Part shown: in pieces, positions 8,419-18,106 of the stretch
How the letters are laid out: every line of letters begins with the position of its first letter
How positions within the stretch are numbered: position 1 is the stretch's first letter
Source: B30-G6 sp963701385
GTDB lineage: Bacteria > Desulfobacterota > Desulfobacteria > Desulfobacterales > B30-G6
Assembly: GCA_963701385.1 (NCBI GenBank)
Contig: CAVOZW010000004.1
Location: forward strand, 106,702-170,701
Direction: 5' to 3'
Length of the DNA stretch: 64,000 nucleotides
Program-made: the position numbers and the translations under genes
Notes under the pieces: generated by a model
Seen by the model: only the letters and a program-made list of their open reading frames with translations
Told to the model about the DNA's origin: nothing
Databases searched by the model: none

Positions 8419-10086
8419 TTAATTTGATTGGCTCGTCATTGTTCTTTCAACCTTGACGACAACCGCCGTGATGTCGTCCTCTCTTCGCACACCTTGTTGA
8501 AAGTCCTCGAGACGATCGAAAACCGATTGAAGAATGTCCACAGCGCTCTCGGCGGCATGTTCACGGAGAAGCTGATGAATGGGATCTTTGCCCATGCGAA
8601 TTCCTTGCCTGTTCTGTGCCTCCCAGACGCCATCGGTACCCAGCAGGATCACCTGACCCCTGGACAGACCCTGCAGCTGGTAGACGTCATAATGCCAGTC
8701 AGTCTTCACGCCCAGCGCCAAGCCGGCGCCCTTCAGCTCTTGAAACGAATCGGTTTCCGGGGTATAGATCACGGCCGGGTCGTGGCCCGCCCGCACCCAT
8801 TCGAGTTGACCCCTGCCCGGGTCCATCACCAAAAAGAACAGGGTCATAAAATCTCCTGAATACTCCACGTCTTTGGCAAGTTGAAAATTGATATCCGATA
8901 TCATTTCCGCGACCCCGCCCGGAAGGGATGCGCGTTGCCGCAGGGACGCCCGCACAGTGGCCATGAGCAATGCCGAGGATATGCCGTGGCCGGACACATC
9001 GCCGATGGCCACACCTGTTTTTGATTCACCATTTGCGGCCATGGGAATGAAATCATAGTAATCACCACCGGTTTCGTCGCAATAAACGCTGCGCCCCGCC
9101 ATATCCAGCCCATCGATCTTTACATTTTTCCTTGGCACGAGATTTTGCTGGATCTCCTTGGCCAGGGACAGGGATCGTTGAATTCTATCCCGCTCCCTCA
9201 GACCATGGGTCATTTCATTGATGGTGTCTCCGGTGTAGCCGATTTCATCGTTGGACGTCACTTGCACCCGGAAATCAAAGTTGCCGTTTTTAATGTTTGT
9301 CAGCGCCTGGATAATGCTTTGAAACGGCCGGGTCAGGTTGCTGCTCACCAGGAAAACCACCCAGAGGCCGACACACAGGAAGATGAAAATTTCAAACATT
9401 ATCGCCTGCTCCAGCTGGGAAATATGCGGATGAACCCCTTTGGCAGGCGAATATATTTTGGACACGTCCCCATAAATGGCCATCAGCGGTACAATATTGA
9501 TAGCCAAAAGAAGTGCCACCAAGCGCGTTTTTATACGAATCCGGAAAGTCTTGGCCGTGGCTGACAGTCCCCCTTTGGGAAAGAAATATTTCACCAACCG
9601 CCGCTGGAACACGAATTCGAGTACGAAAAACGCGATGGTTACCGTAATGATTCCGGTAAACAAATTCTGAAAAAAGGCTTCGCCGATTGACTCCCGATCG
9701 GCACCATTCAACCAGAACACCCCTGCATAGAGGCATCCGGCCGCGAGCCAAACAACAAAATCCAGGGAAATAAAAAAGAACGGTTCGTTCAAAAGCCGTC
9801 GGCGTGCCAGGAGGGTGGCTTCTTCCGAGGGCGGCTCTTTTCGATACAGCTTTTCCAAATAATGGCGGATCGGCTTTTCATAGACCAATGCGATGGCACT
9901 CGGAATGATTATGGACAGGGGCAAAAAAAAGATATGGATGCGATCTGCCAGCATGATTATCTCGGGCGCAATCAGGTCGCCTGAACGCCTGAGGATAAGA
10001 ACAATCACCAGGATACCGAAGAAGTTCGAAATGATGTTGGAAAAAAGCAGGGCGTTTTTGAGTCGCAGTAATGTCAGCTTCGTCAT
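8419..10086 (-). CDS. membrane HAMP/SpoIIE-type serine phosphatase (RsbU-like)
   Basis: This 555-residue protein has an N-terminal membrane part with about six hydrophobic segments, a HAMP linker (around SSNLTRPFQSIIQALTNIKN through DEIGYTGDTINEM) and a C-terminal PP2C/SpoIIE phosphatase domain. The phosphatase shows ETGGDYYDF and GDVSGHGISSALLMATV, which carry the metal-binding aspartates, and a late GTDGVWEAQN. Proteins of this layout sense an envelope signal and dephosphorylate anti-sigma antagonists or similar partners. I chose the ATG at 10086 (MTKLTLLR) behind GAGGGTCA; the frame stays open to 10158 but that part is read from an intergenic repeat. No partner anti-sigma gene is adjacent. 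Confidence 0.85.
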   Translation of the reverse strand: MTKLTLLRLKNALLFSNIISNFFGILVIVLILRRSGDLIAPEIIMLADRIHIFFLPLSIIIPSAIALVYEKPIRHYLEKLYRKEPPSEEATLLARRRLLNEPFFFISLDFVVWLAAGCLYAGVFWLNGADRESIGEAFFQNLFTGIITVTIAFFVLEFVFQRRLVKYFFPKGGLSATAKTFRIRIKTRLVALLLAINIVPLMAIYGDVSKIYSPAKGVHPHISQLEQAIMFEIFIFLCVGLWVVFLVSSNLTRPFQSIIQALTNIKNGNFDFRVQVTSNDEIGYTGDTINEMTHGLRERDRIQRSLSLAKEIQQNLVPRKNVKIDGLDMAGRSVYCDETGGDYYDFIPMAANGESKTGVAIGDVSGHGISSALLMATVRASLRQRASLPGGVAEMISDINFQLAKDVEYSGDFMTLFFLVMDPGRGQLEWVRAGHDPAVIYTPETDSFQELKGAGLALGVKTDWHYDVYQLQGLSRGQVILLGTDGVWEAQNRQGIRMGKDPIHQLLREHAAESAVDILQSVFDRLEDFQQGVRREDDITAVVVKVERTMTSQSN

Positions 10087-10140
10087 GATTTGACCCTCTA
10101 TGCGGGAACCGTTTGTTAGATAGCGCTCGTTAACGAAAAT

Positions 10141-10257
10141 TGAAGAACCTCGCAGCAAGCTGCGAGGAATCTTCGACCGTAAGGAATTCTGTCTAATTTT
10201 GATTCGCTCGCTAACCCCGCAGCAAGCTACGGGGAATGCGCTCGCTGTTGCGGTTCA
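10141..10257 (+). repeat. interspersed TGAA...GGTTCA repeat, copy A (two hairpin units)
   Basis: Begins TGAAGAACC and ends TTGCGGTTCA. It contains two units: CCTCGCAG-CAAG-CTGCGAGG (perfect hairpin) and CCCCGCAG-CAAG-CTACGGGG (one mismatch), each followed by GAAT and a CGCTCGCT-like stretch. It lies upstream of the SpoIIE-phosphatase gene in the divergent gap to the MFS gene. It is the clearest full-length copy of the eight found in this window. Confidence 0.85.
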
Positions 10258-10294
10258 ATCTGAAAGGACGGTCATTTGGCAGCCATGCCTTTTT

Positions 10295-10371
10295 GGCGAT
10301 ATGGCCGGGCACTGATGTTAGGCGCCCCTGCGACGAGTTCGCAAGGCGCCCGGGCATGATACCTTTCGCGT
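10295..10371 (+). repeat. second intergenic repeat family, copy 1
   Basis: The stretch GGCGATATGGCCGGGCACTG to CGCGTT contains a hairpin (GGCGCC...GGCGCC with inner TGCGA/TCGCA). A diverged copy in the same orientation lies at 24247-24325, sharing the order GGCCGG, CTGATGT, AGG, GCCC, TTCGCAA and CGCGTT. Confidence 0.6.
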
Positions 10372-10559
10372 TCGCTGAATCCCGAAAATTGAACCGTAAG
10401 CTATTACCAGCCCAATGCCCATGACTAGGCGCATATCGTTTAAAAAACAATACGTCAACTCCTGTCCGGGTACAAGTCCATTTTTTTCTATAATAATATT
10501 GAATATTTCCCATGAATGCCTATTTTTAGAATTGGTCTTTTCCCGAACTGGACTCAACA

Positions 10560-11966
10560 ATGGACAGGAACATGAATAATACCCAAACCGCTTCATCACC
10601 CTTTGCTTTGAACAATATTCGCATGTTCATTGCCTTTCGAATCTTTTTCAACGCCCGATTCTACTATCCGGTATTCACGATTCTGTTTCTCGACTTCGGT
10701 CTCACCATTTCCCAGTTTGCCATTTTAAATGCTGTCTGGGCCGGAACGATCGTTTTGATGGAAGTTCCGTCCGGTGCCCTGGCCGACATCTGGGGGCGCC
10801 GGAAGCTGCTCATTTTATCCAGTGTTCTTATGATCTTAGAGTTGCTGCTTCTGTGCATCGTCCCCCTGGGGCACCCGAATCTGTTGTTTGCCATCTTCTT
10901 TGTCAATCGCGTCTTGAGTGGGATTGCCGAGGCTGCTGCCAGTGGTGCTGACGAGGCGATTGCCTTTGATTCATTGAAAGAGGCCGGACTGGCTGCCGAA
11001 TGGAGCAAGGTCCTGGCCATGCAAATGCGTATGCGCTCCATTGCATTCATTTTTGCCATGGCAGTGGGTGCCGCTGTTTATGACCCGGCCTTTATGCAGC
11101 GTCTGATGGCTTGGTTTGGCTGGCAGGTCTCCCTGACACAGGATATCACCATCCGATTTCCCATTTACCTGACCCTTGTTATGGCGCTGTTGACCCTGTA
11201 TTCGACACTGCATATGACGGATCCGGGCTCGACAACATTGGACGACGAATGCAGTGCCCTGGAAACATGCGGGTTTACCATCAGGGAAATCATTTCACAG
11301 ACACTTGATGCCGGCAAATGGATACTGCAAACCCCCTTTGCCATGGTCATTATCGCCGGAGCATTTCTCTTCGACAGCATCATTCGAATGGCAGGCACAC
11401 TCGGCAGCCAATATTACCGGCTCATTGAAATCCCCGAGGCCCTGTTCGGTATCATTGGCTCCGGCATGGCCCTGCTGGGTATTATCATACCTCGCCTATC
11501 CATGAGAATGGTCGAGCAACACACACCCCGCTTTAACCTGCTCATCGTCAGCATCACCACCAGCGTCGGTCTTTTCGGCATGACCTTTTTCATGCCCTTC
11601 TACGGATTGATCCCGGTCGTGGTCCTCTACAGCGGCAGTTACATGATCGGATTCTTTGTAAGCCATTACCTGAATCACATTACGGAATCAAGCAAGCGTG
11701 CCACGGTATTAAGTTTCAAAGGACTTTTCATGAATCTCTCCTATGGTATGTTTGGCTTGCTCTATTCATTCCTTATCGCCATGCTGAGACCCGGCATTTC
11801 AGAAAAGCAACCCGATCTCGCACCCCAACTCATCGAAAACCTGGTCTTTATTCAATCCTTCCAATGGTTCCCCTGGACGTTTGTCATCGGACTGGTCATT
11901 TATCTGGTTTTCGCCAGAGTAAAATTAGGATCTTCACTGCCATTGAAAGAAGAGGGAGCAGATTGA
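10560..11966 (+). CDS. major facilitator superfamily transporter
   Basis: A 468-residue polytopic membrane protein with about twelve hydrophobic segments. The loop VPSGALADIWGRRKL after the second helix is the classical MFS motif A (G-x-L-A-D-x-x-G-R-R-K), so the fold assignment is firm; substrate is not predictable. MFS exporters of this type often handle drugs or sugars. A second ATG at 10572 follows AGGAAC closely and is an alternative start, four codons shorter. The stop codon overlaps the TTG start of the EamA transporter gene (TTGA), indicating translational coupling of two unrelated transporters. The first half of the upstream gap is filled by two intergenic repeats. Confidence 0.9.
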   Translation: MDRNMNNTQTASSPFALNNIRMFIAFRIFFNARFYYPVFTILFLDFGLTISQFAILNAVWAGTIVLMEVPSGALADIWGRRKLLILSSVLMILELLLLCIVPLGHPNLLFAIFFVNRVLSGIAEAAASGADEAIAFDSLKEAGLAAEWSKVLAMQMRMRSIAFIFAMAVGAAVYDPAFMQRLMAWFGWQVSLTQDITIRFPIYLTLVMALLTLYSTLHMTDPGSTTLDDECSALETCGFTIREIISQTLDAGKWILQTPFAMVIIAGAFLFDSIIRMAGTLGSQYYRLIEIPEALFGIIGSGMALLGIIIPRLSMRMVEQHTPRFNLLIVSITTSVGLFGMTFFMPFYGLIPVVVLYSGSYMIGFFVSHYLNHITESSKRATVLSFKGLFMNLSYGMFGLLYSFLIAMLRPGISEKQPDLAPQLIENLVFIQSFQWFPWTFVIGLVIYLVFARVKLGSSLPLKEEGAD

Positions 11967-12811
11967 TCGGCCCGGAAGCATTGGCAATCACCTACGGTCT
12001 CGGCTCCGCCATCTCCTGGGGAGCCGGGGATTTCAGCGCCGGTTTTGCATCACGAAAGAGCGGTGTCGTCAGTGTGGTTCTTTTTTCACAACTGGTCGGG
12101 GCCGCGTTTCTCTTTCTTCTGGCAATGATTTTTTCAGAATCACTTCCACCCCTGCGTGATATGGCGTTGGGAGGGCTGGCAGGTGTTTTTGGGGTATTGG
12201 GTCTTATGGCCCTCTACAAGGGTCTTTCCCAGGGTCGAATGGGTATCGTTGCACCCCTATCCGCCATCGTCACGGCCCTGATCCCCATCGGTTTTGCCTT
12301 CTTTAAAGAAGGGTTGCCGAAAAGTGCCCAGATTGTGGGGCTGGCCCTGGCGCTGTCGTCCGTCTGGCTGCTTTCCTTCTCGAAAAGAGAAGAGCAACGA
12401 TACCGTTTCACCGAGTTTACCCTGCCCCTGTTGTCTGGAATCGGCTTTGGTCTTTTTTTTATCCTCATTGACGCGGCCACCCAGACGTCGGTTCTCTGGC
12501 CCCTGGTGGGCACACGCTGCGTGTCACTCCTGTTGATGTCAACCCTGTTTCTGGCCATATCGAATGCGCATGTCCCCAAAAGGAGCCAACTTCCCTTTAT
12601 TGTCCTGGCAGGCATTTGTGATATCATGGGCAACATGTTCTTTGCCCTGGCAACCAACATCGGCCGCCTCGATATCTCTGCGATGCTCTCCTCCCTCTTT
12701 CCGGCAGCCACCGTTACGCTGGCCTGGTTTTTTCTCAAGGAAAAACTGAACCGCTGGCAGTGGCTCGGTGTTGCAGTGGCGTTTGTGGCGCTCGTTCTGA
12801 TTTCGGCTTAG
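11963..12811 (+). CDS. EamA/DMT-family transporter
   Basis: This 282-residue protein has about ten membrane helices arranged as two EamA repeats; SWGAGDFSAGFASRK near the N-terminus and the late FPAATVTLAWFFLKEKLNRWQWLGVA segment are characteristic of the drug/metabolite transporter superfamily. It probably exports or imports a small metabolite across the inner membrane. I chose a TTG at 11963, because it follows AGAGGGAG and overlaps the MFS stop as TTGA; the frame extends farther left only within the MFS gene. It ends in TAG. Coupling with the MFS gene suggests the two are made together. Confidence 0.88.
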   Translation: MIGPEALAITYGLGSAISWGAGDFSAGFASRKSGVVSVVLFSQLVGAAFLFLLAMIFSESLPPLRDMALGGLAGVFGVLGLMALYKGLSQGRMGIVAPLSAIVTALIPIGFAFFKEGLPKSAQIVGLALALSSVWLLSFSKREEQRYRFTEFTLPLLSGIGFGLFFILIDAATQTSVLWPLVGTRCVSLLLMSTLFLAISNAHVPKRSQLPFIVLAGICDIMGNMFFALATNIGRLDISAMLSSLFPAATVTLAWFFLKEKLNRWQWLGVAVAFVALVLISA

Positions 12812-12954
12812 TTTCAATTTTCATAAAATATCCTCAATGACTAGACCTCGAACCGCTTGATTTATTACTCCGCTTCTGGCAGGTATAGAAATAACATCGA
12901 TACACGGTCAATGGGTTAAGGTCCGCCGACGGGTCGCCCATCAAGGAGTCTTGC

Positions 12955-15366
12955 ATGAGAATTACATACCAATGGATGATCCGGGTCGTTGCGCTCCTCG
13001 TCATCGGCAGCACCTTTCTCTGGGGTTGCTCTTTCCTCAACGATTATCAGGACAGCGGTGAACTATCTCTGGCTGGCCTGAAAGCACCCGTAAAGGTGAT
13101 GCGGGATGAAAAAGGCATGGCCTACATCTACGCCCAGAACGCAGACGATGCCATGCTGGCACACGGTTTTGTCACCGCACAGGACAGACTGTTCCAGATG
13201 GAGGTCACCCGGCGCTTTGCCCAGGGAAGAATCTGCGAACTCGCCGGAGAAGGGGCCAAAGCACTGGACATACGCATGCGGACCATTGGTTTCTTTCGCA
13301 ATGCCAAACAACAGGCCGCCGTCCTGGCGCCGGAACCCCGACGCCTGCTCCAGCGATACGTCGACGGCGTCAACGCCTACATCGAAACCCGCAAAAATAC
13401 CCACCATCTTGAATTCAGGCTGGCCGGGATTGCGCCCACACCATGGACCGTCCAGGATTCACTGTCCATGGCCTATCTGTTGAGTTGGAATTCTGCGGCC
13501 AACCTCAAGACCGAAATCATCGCCCAGATGCTGGTGGACGCCATCGGTCCCGAAAAAGCCAGGCTCCTTTTCCCCCTCAACATCAATCCGGACGACCCGT
13601 CTGAAAACAGCCCAGATCGATATGCCATGAATAGCTTGCAAAAACCGCTCGGCTTGGCCACGGACCCGCAGATAAGGGATCATCTCTCAGAGGGTCCACT
13701 GAAAATCGGCAGCAACAACTGGGTGGTTTCTGCTCGCTTTTCACCCGGCGGCAAACCCGTCGTAGCCAACGACCCCCATCTGGACGCCCGAATCCTGCCC
13801 GGTCCGTGGTACCCCTGTGCACTGATAACGCCCGAGTTTCGAATTGTGGGCACCGGCTTTCCTGGTTTTTTTGGCATGATCGTATTTCGCAACCAGCATG
13901 TTGCCGTGGGGGTCACCAATTCCTACGGCGATGCCCAGGATCTGTACGTGGAAACCATCGATCCCCAAAACCCGGAGCATTACCTGGAAGGGGACGTCTC
14001 GATTCCGTTTAGCGTCCTTGAAGAAAACCTTACGATCAAAGATAAGAAGGCTCCCGGCGGCGCCCGCCAGGAAACCATTCAAATTCGGTTGACCCACCGG
14101 GGACCCGTGGTGTCCGATATTTTCCCCAAACTGAAAACCGACAAGGTGCTCTCCCTCAGGTGGACGCCCTTTGAAACCATCCAACCGAACATCGGTTTGG
14201 ACACCCTCCTGTATGCCCGATCTATTGTTGATGTCCGCAACTCCCTCAGGGATCTCAACATCGTCATGCTAAACTATGTCTTTGCAGACGTGAGCGGCAA
14301 CATCGGATGGCAGACCTCCGGAAAACTGCCCATCCGGGAACAGAGAGACGGCACCCTTCCCTACGTGGTTTCAGACGGCAGCGACAACTGGAAAGGCTGG
14401 ATTCCATTCGAAGAGATGCCCCACGATATCAATCCGCAAAAAGGATGGTTGGGGACCTGCAATCATTACACCCCACCGAACGACTATGTCTATTACTACT
14501 CTTCTCACGCGGCGGCGTCCTTCCGGTACCGGCGTCTGAAACAGCTTCTGGACCGCCCGGGGCTGAAAACAACTGAAGATCACTGGCAATATCAACGCGA
14601 CACACTGAATCTCATGGCCAAGACGATTGCGCCGATCATGGCTGCCGCCTTGAACACCCATCCGGAAACCGCCGAGATGGGGCGGATACTCTCAGAATGG
14701 GATTTTCACGACGATGTTGGCCAAGCCGCCCCGGCCATTTTCCAGGCCACTTACCGGTCGTTTGCACTGCTGACCTTTCAGGACGAACTGGGTAAGGATC
14801 TTGCCGAAACACTGCTGGACAACTGGTATTTCTGGCAAGAAAAACTGTTCAGCATGGTGAAAGAGAATGATTCCCCCTGGTTCGATGATCTTTCGACAAA
14901 GCACACCATGGAGACACGGGACGATCTTTTCTTCCAGGCGGCCCTGGCGGCTGCAGACCTGCTAAAATCCGAAATGGGAAAGTCACCGGACAAGTGGGAG
15001 TGGGGAAAAATACACACCATCGAACATGTCAGCCCGATACGGCGGGAAGGGTTCGGAAAAGGGCTGCTGGGAAGTGGTAAAATTCCGGTGAGCGGTTCTT
15101 CCGAGACCCTGCTGCGCAACTACTATGATTTCAACAAACCCTTCGACGTAACTGTTTCCGACTCCATGCGCATGGTGGCCGACCTGGGTGATGCAGAGAA
15201 GGTTTTGGCAGTGCTGCCGGGTGGCGTGAGCGGGCGCTTGTTTCATCCACACACCAAAGACCAGATCAAATCGTTCATCAGCGGTGAGAAAGTCTACTGG
15301 TGGTTCAGTGATGACGCCATCCAGGCCCACACCCAAACGACGCTCGTGCTGAATCCATCAACTTAG
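12955..15366 (+). CDS. penicillin acylase-family N-terminal nucleophile hydrolase (lipoprotein)
   Basis: An 803-residue precursor. Residues 1-25 form a lipoprotein signal with lipobox LWGC, so the mature enzyme is probably anchored to a membrane facing the periplasm. A penicillin-acylase domain follows: an alpha part beginning VKVMRDEKGMAYIYA and AHGFVTAQDRLFQMEVTRR, then the processing site before Ser253 in GSNNWVVSARFSPGGKPVVA, the expected nucleophile after autocleavage, with NDPHL just behind. The family hydrolyses amides such as beta-lactam side chains, N-acyl homoserine lactones and other acylated amines; the substrate here is unknown. A GGAG sequence precedes the ATG. It stands alone and ends in TAG just before repeat copy B. 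Confidence 0.92.
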   Translation: MRITYQWMIRVVALLVIGSTFLWGCSFLNDYQDSGELSLAGLKAPVKVMRDEKGMAYIYAQNADDAMLAHGFVTAQDRLFQMEVTRRFAQGRICELAGEGAKALDIRMRTIGFFRNAKQQAAVLAPEPRRLLQRYVDGVNAYIETRKNTHHLEFRLAGIAPTPWTVQDSLSMAYLLSWNSAANLKTEIIAQMLVDAIGPEKARLLFPLNINPDDPSENSPDRYAMNSLQKPLGLATDPQIRDHLSEGPLKIGSNNWVVSARFSPGGKPVVANDPHLDARILPGPWYPCALITPEFRIVGTGFPGFFGMIVFRNQHVAVGVTNSYGDAQDLYVETIDPQNPEHYLEGDVSIPFSVLEENLTIKDKKAPGGARQETIQIRLTHRGPVVSDIFPKLKTDKVLSLRWTPFETIQPNIGLDTLLYARSIVDVRNSLRDLNIVMLNYVFADVSGNIGWQTSGKLPIREQRDGTLPYVVSDGSDNWKGWIPFEEMPHDINPQKGWLGTCNHYTPPNDYVYYYSSHAAASFRYRRLKQLLDRPGLKTTEDHWQYQRDTLNLMAKTIAPIMAAALNTHPETAEMGRILSEWDFHDDVGQAAPAIFQATYRSFALLTFQDELGKDLAETLLDNWYFWQEKLFSMVKENDSPWFDDLSTKHTMETRDDLFFQAALAAADLLKSEMGKSPDKWEWGKIHTIEHVSPIRREGFGKGLLGSGKIPVSGSSETLLRNYYDFNKPFDVTVSDSMRMVADLGDAEKVLAVLPGGVSGRLFHPHTKDQIKSFISGEKVYWWFSDDAIQAHTQTTLVLNPST

Positions 15367-15390
15367 GACAGGTACTATGCGGGGCGGAAT

Positions 15391-15583
15391 TGAAGAACCT
15401 CCCAGCAAGCAGCAAGGCATCTTCGACCGTATGGAAGTCTGTCTAATTTTGATTCGCTCGCCCTGTTGAATGCCGCTTTACGGCCCTCCTTGGAAGGATT
15501 TAACCGGGCGAGCTAACCCCGCGGCGTGCGAAGCTCTGCCGAAGGGCAGAACCCACGGGGAATGCCCTCGCTGTTGCGGTTCA
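15391..15583 (+). repeat. interspersed TGAA...GGTTCA repeat, copy B (enlarged)
   Basis: Begins TGAAGAACC and ends TTGCGGTTCA like copy A but is longer: about 50 extra bases lie between the two units, and the second hairpin is lengthened by CTCTGCCGAAGGGCAGA. It separates the converging acylase and MMPL genes, and the last 22 codons of the MMPL gene, including its stop, are read out of it. Confidence 0.8.
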
Positions 15584-17972
15584 TAAAAACCATAATCGCC
15601 GGCAGCAGAAAAAAATCCGCTGCCAGCGCAATCAAAATAGTGATCCCGGTAAAGAAACCAAAGTTTACCAAATGGTTCAGGGAAGCAAACATGAGGATAA
15701 AAAAACCGGTGCACAGAACCAGTGAGGTAATCAGGAGCGCCCGCCCCGTTCCTAACAGCGTTTCCCGTACCGCTTCATACGGGTTGGATGTCCGCTGATA
15801 ATATTTCTGGAAGTTGTAGATGAAATGAACCGTATCATCCACAACAATCCCGATGGCGATGCTGCCGATCATTAGGCTGTTGATGTCCAGGGGAATCGCC
15901 AGCAGACCCATGATTCCCATGGTGGTGAGAATCGGCAGGAAGTTTGGAATCATACTCACAAGCCCGAGTTTCCAATTCCCAATCAAGACAACCATCAGAA
16001 TGGTAATAGCGACAAACGCCACCAGATAGCTTTTTGTCATGCTGTAGATGGCCGCGCTGATAGCCCGTGCCAAAAGGGCCATCAGACCCGTGGCATGAAT
16101 CGAGGCGCTATCCTGGAATTGATCTGACAGGCGTTGCTGAATTTTGTCGATAAATTTCTTGCAAACCACTGCATCCACCCAGGGCGTTTTAATCGTGATC
16201 CGCGTCTGACTGAACTGATTGTCCACGATGCGTTCCAAGTCGTCTGACCCGCTGTTTTCAAACAACAGCAGCTCCTGGGCCACAACACGGCGGTCCTGTG
16301 GAATAGCGTAATAGGCGGGGTCGTTTTCGTTCAGCGCCTGATGGATTTCCTTTAAAATGTCGGTGATGGAAAAGACCTTCCCCACGGCGACACCGTCCTG
16401 GTGGAAGGCTTCGGTCTGCCTCCCGAACACCTCGATCCGGTTGAGCATCTCGGGTGCATACAAGCCGTTTTCGCGCTGGGTGTCCATCACGATCTCCAGG
16501 GTGATGCTGCCCTTCAATTGGGTGTCGATGAAAGCGAGATTCTGTCTGTAAGGAGAACTGTTCGGAAAATACGCGACGATGTTGTGAGAAAACTTAAGCA
16601 GAAAGACCGCCGGAAAAAACAGCAGGAAAATAAAGCAGCTGACCAGCATGATTTTTTTTCGGTGGCGCGTGGAGATAACGGCAATGGCTTCGAGAAATCG
16701 ATCCATGTTCAGCATGCGGGCTGGGATGTCGCGTTTTACCGTGATGCGCGTCAGGGCCAGCAGCGGCGGCAACAGAACCACCGTGTAGAGCAGTGCCAGC
16801 AGCACACCGGCAGCGGCAAAGACGCCGATCTCGGCAATGGCTCTCAGATCGGCAAAAAGAAAAGAGAGCACGCCGGCGGCGGTTGTCAGGCTTGTCATCA
16901 CGATGGGAATCCCCGAGTGCCCCAGGGCTTTTGCAATGGCGTCTCTTTTGCTCTGCCCGCGGTCAAGCAACCGGTAGAAAATGGCCATCACATGTACGGA
17001 ATCACAAACACCGACAGACAACAGGAATGCCGGAATAACGGTGGTGGTAATCTTGATCGGCGTCCCGGTAAGCGACATGAGGCCGATGGTGGAAAACAAG
17101 GCCGAATTGATGATGATCAAGGGTAGAACGACACCGGAGGTCCTTCGAAAAAGAAGCCCCAGAAACGAGGCCACCGACAGCAGAGACAGCACAATACATC
17201 TACGGATATCACTCATGGTTGCGCGGTTGAACGCCTCCACCACCACCGGACCGCCAGAGACCGTTATGGGAAAATCGGTCTTGCTATGACGCCCCACCAC
17301 CCGGTTGATGGCTTCCACCACCTCCTTGTTCTCTTTTTCCGAAAAGTAATGTGGTGTTTCTCCCGACGGTGCCGCTGCAGACATCTTCTCGTCAAAGGCA
17401 GCCAGTAAATCCTCAGTTCGGGATACATCCTCTGTCACCGCGGCATTTGTCTCAACAATGATGGCGGTTACCTGGGCATCCTCGGAGATGAGGTAATTGA
17501 TGTAGAACGGATTCGACAAGACCGTTTTTTTTAACTGTGCCAGATCCAGCGGATGTTCGGGCCAGTCTTCCAGGAGGTCTTTTACGATAAGACGATCCTT
17601 CTCTCCCCGGGTGCTCCGGGCGTTGATCAGGCTGGTGACTTCCTTTAAGTAGGGGATCTCCTCTTCAAGCTCATGGTGGAAGGATTGAAGTTGCGATAAA
17701 AAGGTGCTGCTGAAAATTTGCGGAGATTGAATGGCGATGACAATCAATTCCGCCCGGCCAAACTGATCCCGAAAGCGGTTGTATTCTAAAAGACTGGGAT
17801 CCTCTTTCTTGAGAAGGGCCTCCGATGAGGTGTCGATGGCTATGGAGGGAATCTGAAATACAAAAAACCCCACCAGCAGACACGTGACCAGCAGCATTTT
17901 CAAGGGGTTGTCATACAACCATGCGCCCAAACATTCGAAGCGCTTTTCTATCGTATCTCTCAATTTAGGCAT
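15513..17972 (-). CDS. RND-superfamily MMPL-type exporter
   Basis: An 819-residue protein with the RND two-fold plan: a TM helix near residues 27-45, a large periplasmic domain, five helices, then a second periplasmic domain and five more helices. SVGVCDSVHVMAIF and GIVVDDTVHFIYNF are the MMPL motifs with the conserved acidic residues of helices 4 and 10. Members move lipids, hopanoids or hydrophobic compounds, driven by protons; the substrate here is unknown. The last residues (NRNSEGIPRGFCPS and following) are encoded by repeat copy B, which replaced the native C-terminus. No ribosome site is obvious because repeat copy C lies 13 bp before the start. It ends in TAG. Confidence 0.9.
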   Translation of the reverse strand: MPKLRDTIEKRFECLGAWLYDNPLKMLLVTCLLVGFFVFQIPSIAIDTSSEALLKKEDPSLLEYNRFRDQFGRAELIVIAIQSPQIFSSTFLSQLQSFHHELEEEIPYLKEVTSLINARSTRGEKDRLIVKDLLEDWPEHPLDLAQLKKTVLSNPFYINYLISEDAQVTAIIVETNAAVTEDVSRTEDLLAAFDEKMSAAAPSGETPHYFSEKENKEVVEAINRVVGRHSKTDFPITVSGGPVVVEAFNRATMSDIRRCIVLSLLSVASFLGLLFRRTSGVVLPLIIINSALFSTIGLMSLTGTPIKITTTVIPAFLLSVGVCDSVHVMAIFYRLLDRGQSKRDAIAKALGHSGIPIVMTSLTTAAGVLSFLFADLRAIAEIGVFAAAGVLLALLYTVVLLPPLLALTRITVKRDIPARMLNMDRFLEAIAVISTRHRKKIMLVSCFIFLLFFPAVFLLKFSHNIVAYFPNSSPYRQNLAFIDTQLKGSITLEIVMDTQRENGLYAPEMLNRIEVFGRQTEAFHQDGVAVGKVFSITDILKEIHQALNENDPAYYAIPQDRRVVAQELLLFENSGSDDLERIVDNQFSQTRITIKTPWVDAVVCKKFIDKIQQRLSDQFQDSASIHATGLMALLARAISAAIYSMTKSYLVAFVAITILMVVLIGNWKLGLVSMIPNFLPILTTMGIMGLLAIPLDINSLMIGSIAIGIVVDDTVHFIYNFQKYYQRTSNPYEAVRETLLGTGRALLITSLVLCTGFFILMFASLNHLVNFGFFTGITILIALAADFFLLPAIMVFMNRNSEGIPRGFCPSAELRTPRG

Positions 17973-17984
17973 CGTGTCGAAAAA

Positions 17985-18058
17985 CCCCGCAGCAAGCTGT
18001 GAAAAATGTTCTGCCGTGCGGCAGAACCCACGGGGTTAGCGCTCGCTGTTGCGGTTCA
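17985..18058 (+). repeat. interspersed repeat, copy C (5' end missing)
   Basis: Has CCCCGCAGCAAGCTG, the CTGCCG...CGGCAG extension also seen in copy B, then CGCTCGCTGTTGCGGTTCA. The TGAA left end is absent. It fills the 134-bp gap between the DUF3783-like gene and the MMPL gene, which read in the same direction. Confidence 0.8.
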
Positions 18059-18106
18059 GTGGAGCTGCTCTCATTCGCTGTCGAATGGTATTGGATGCTT
18101 GGTATA

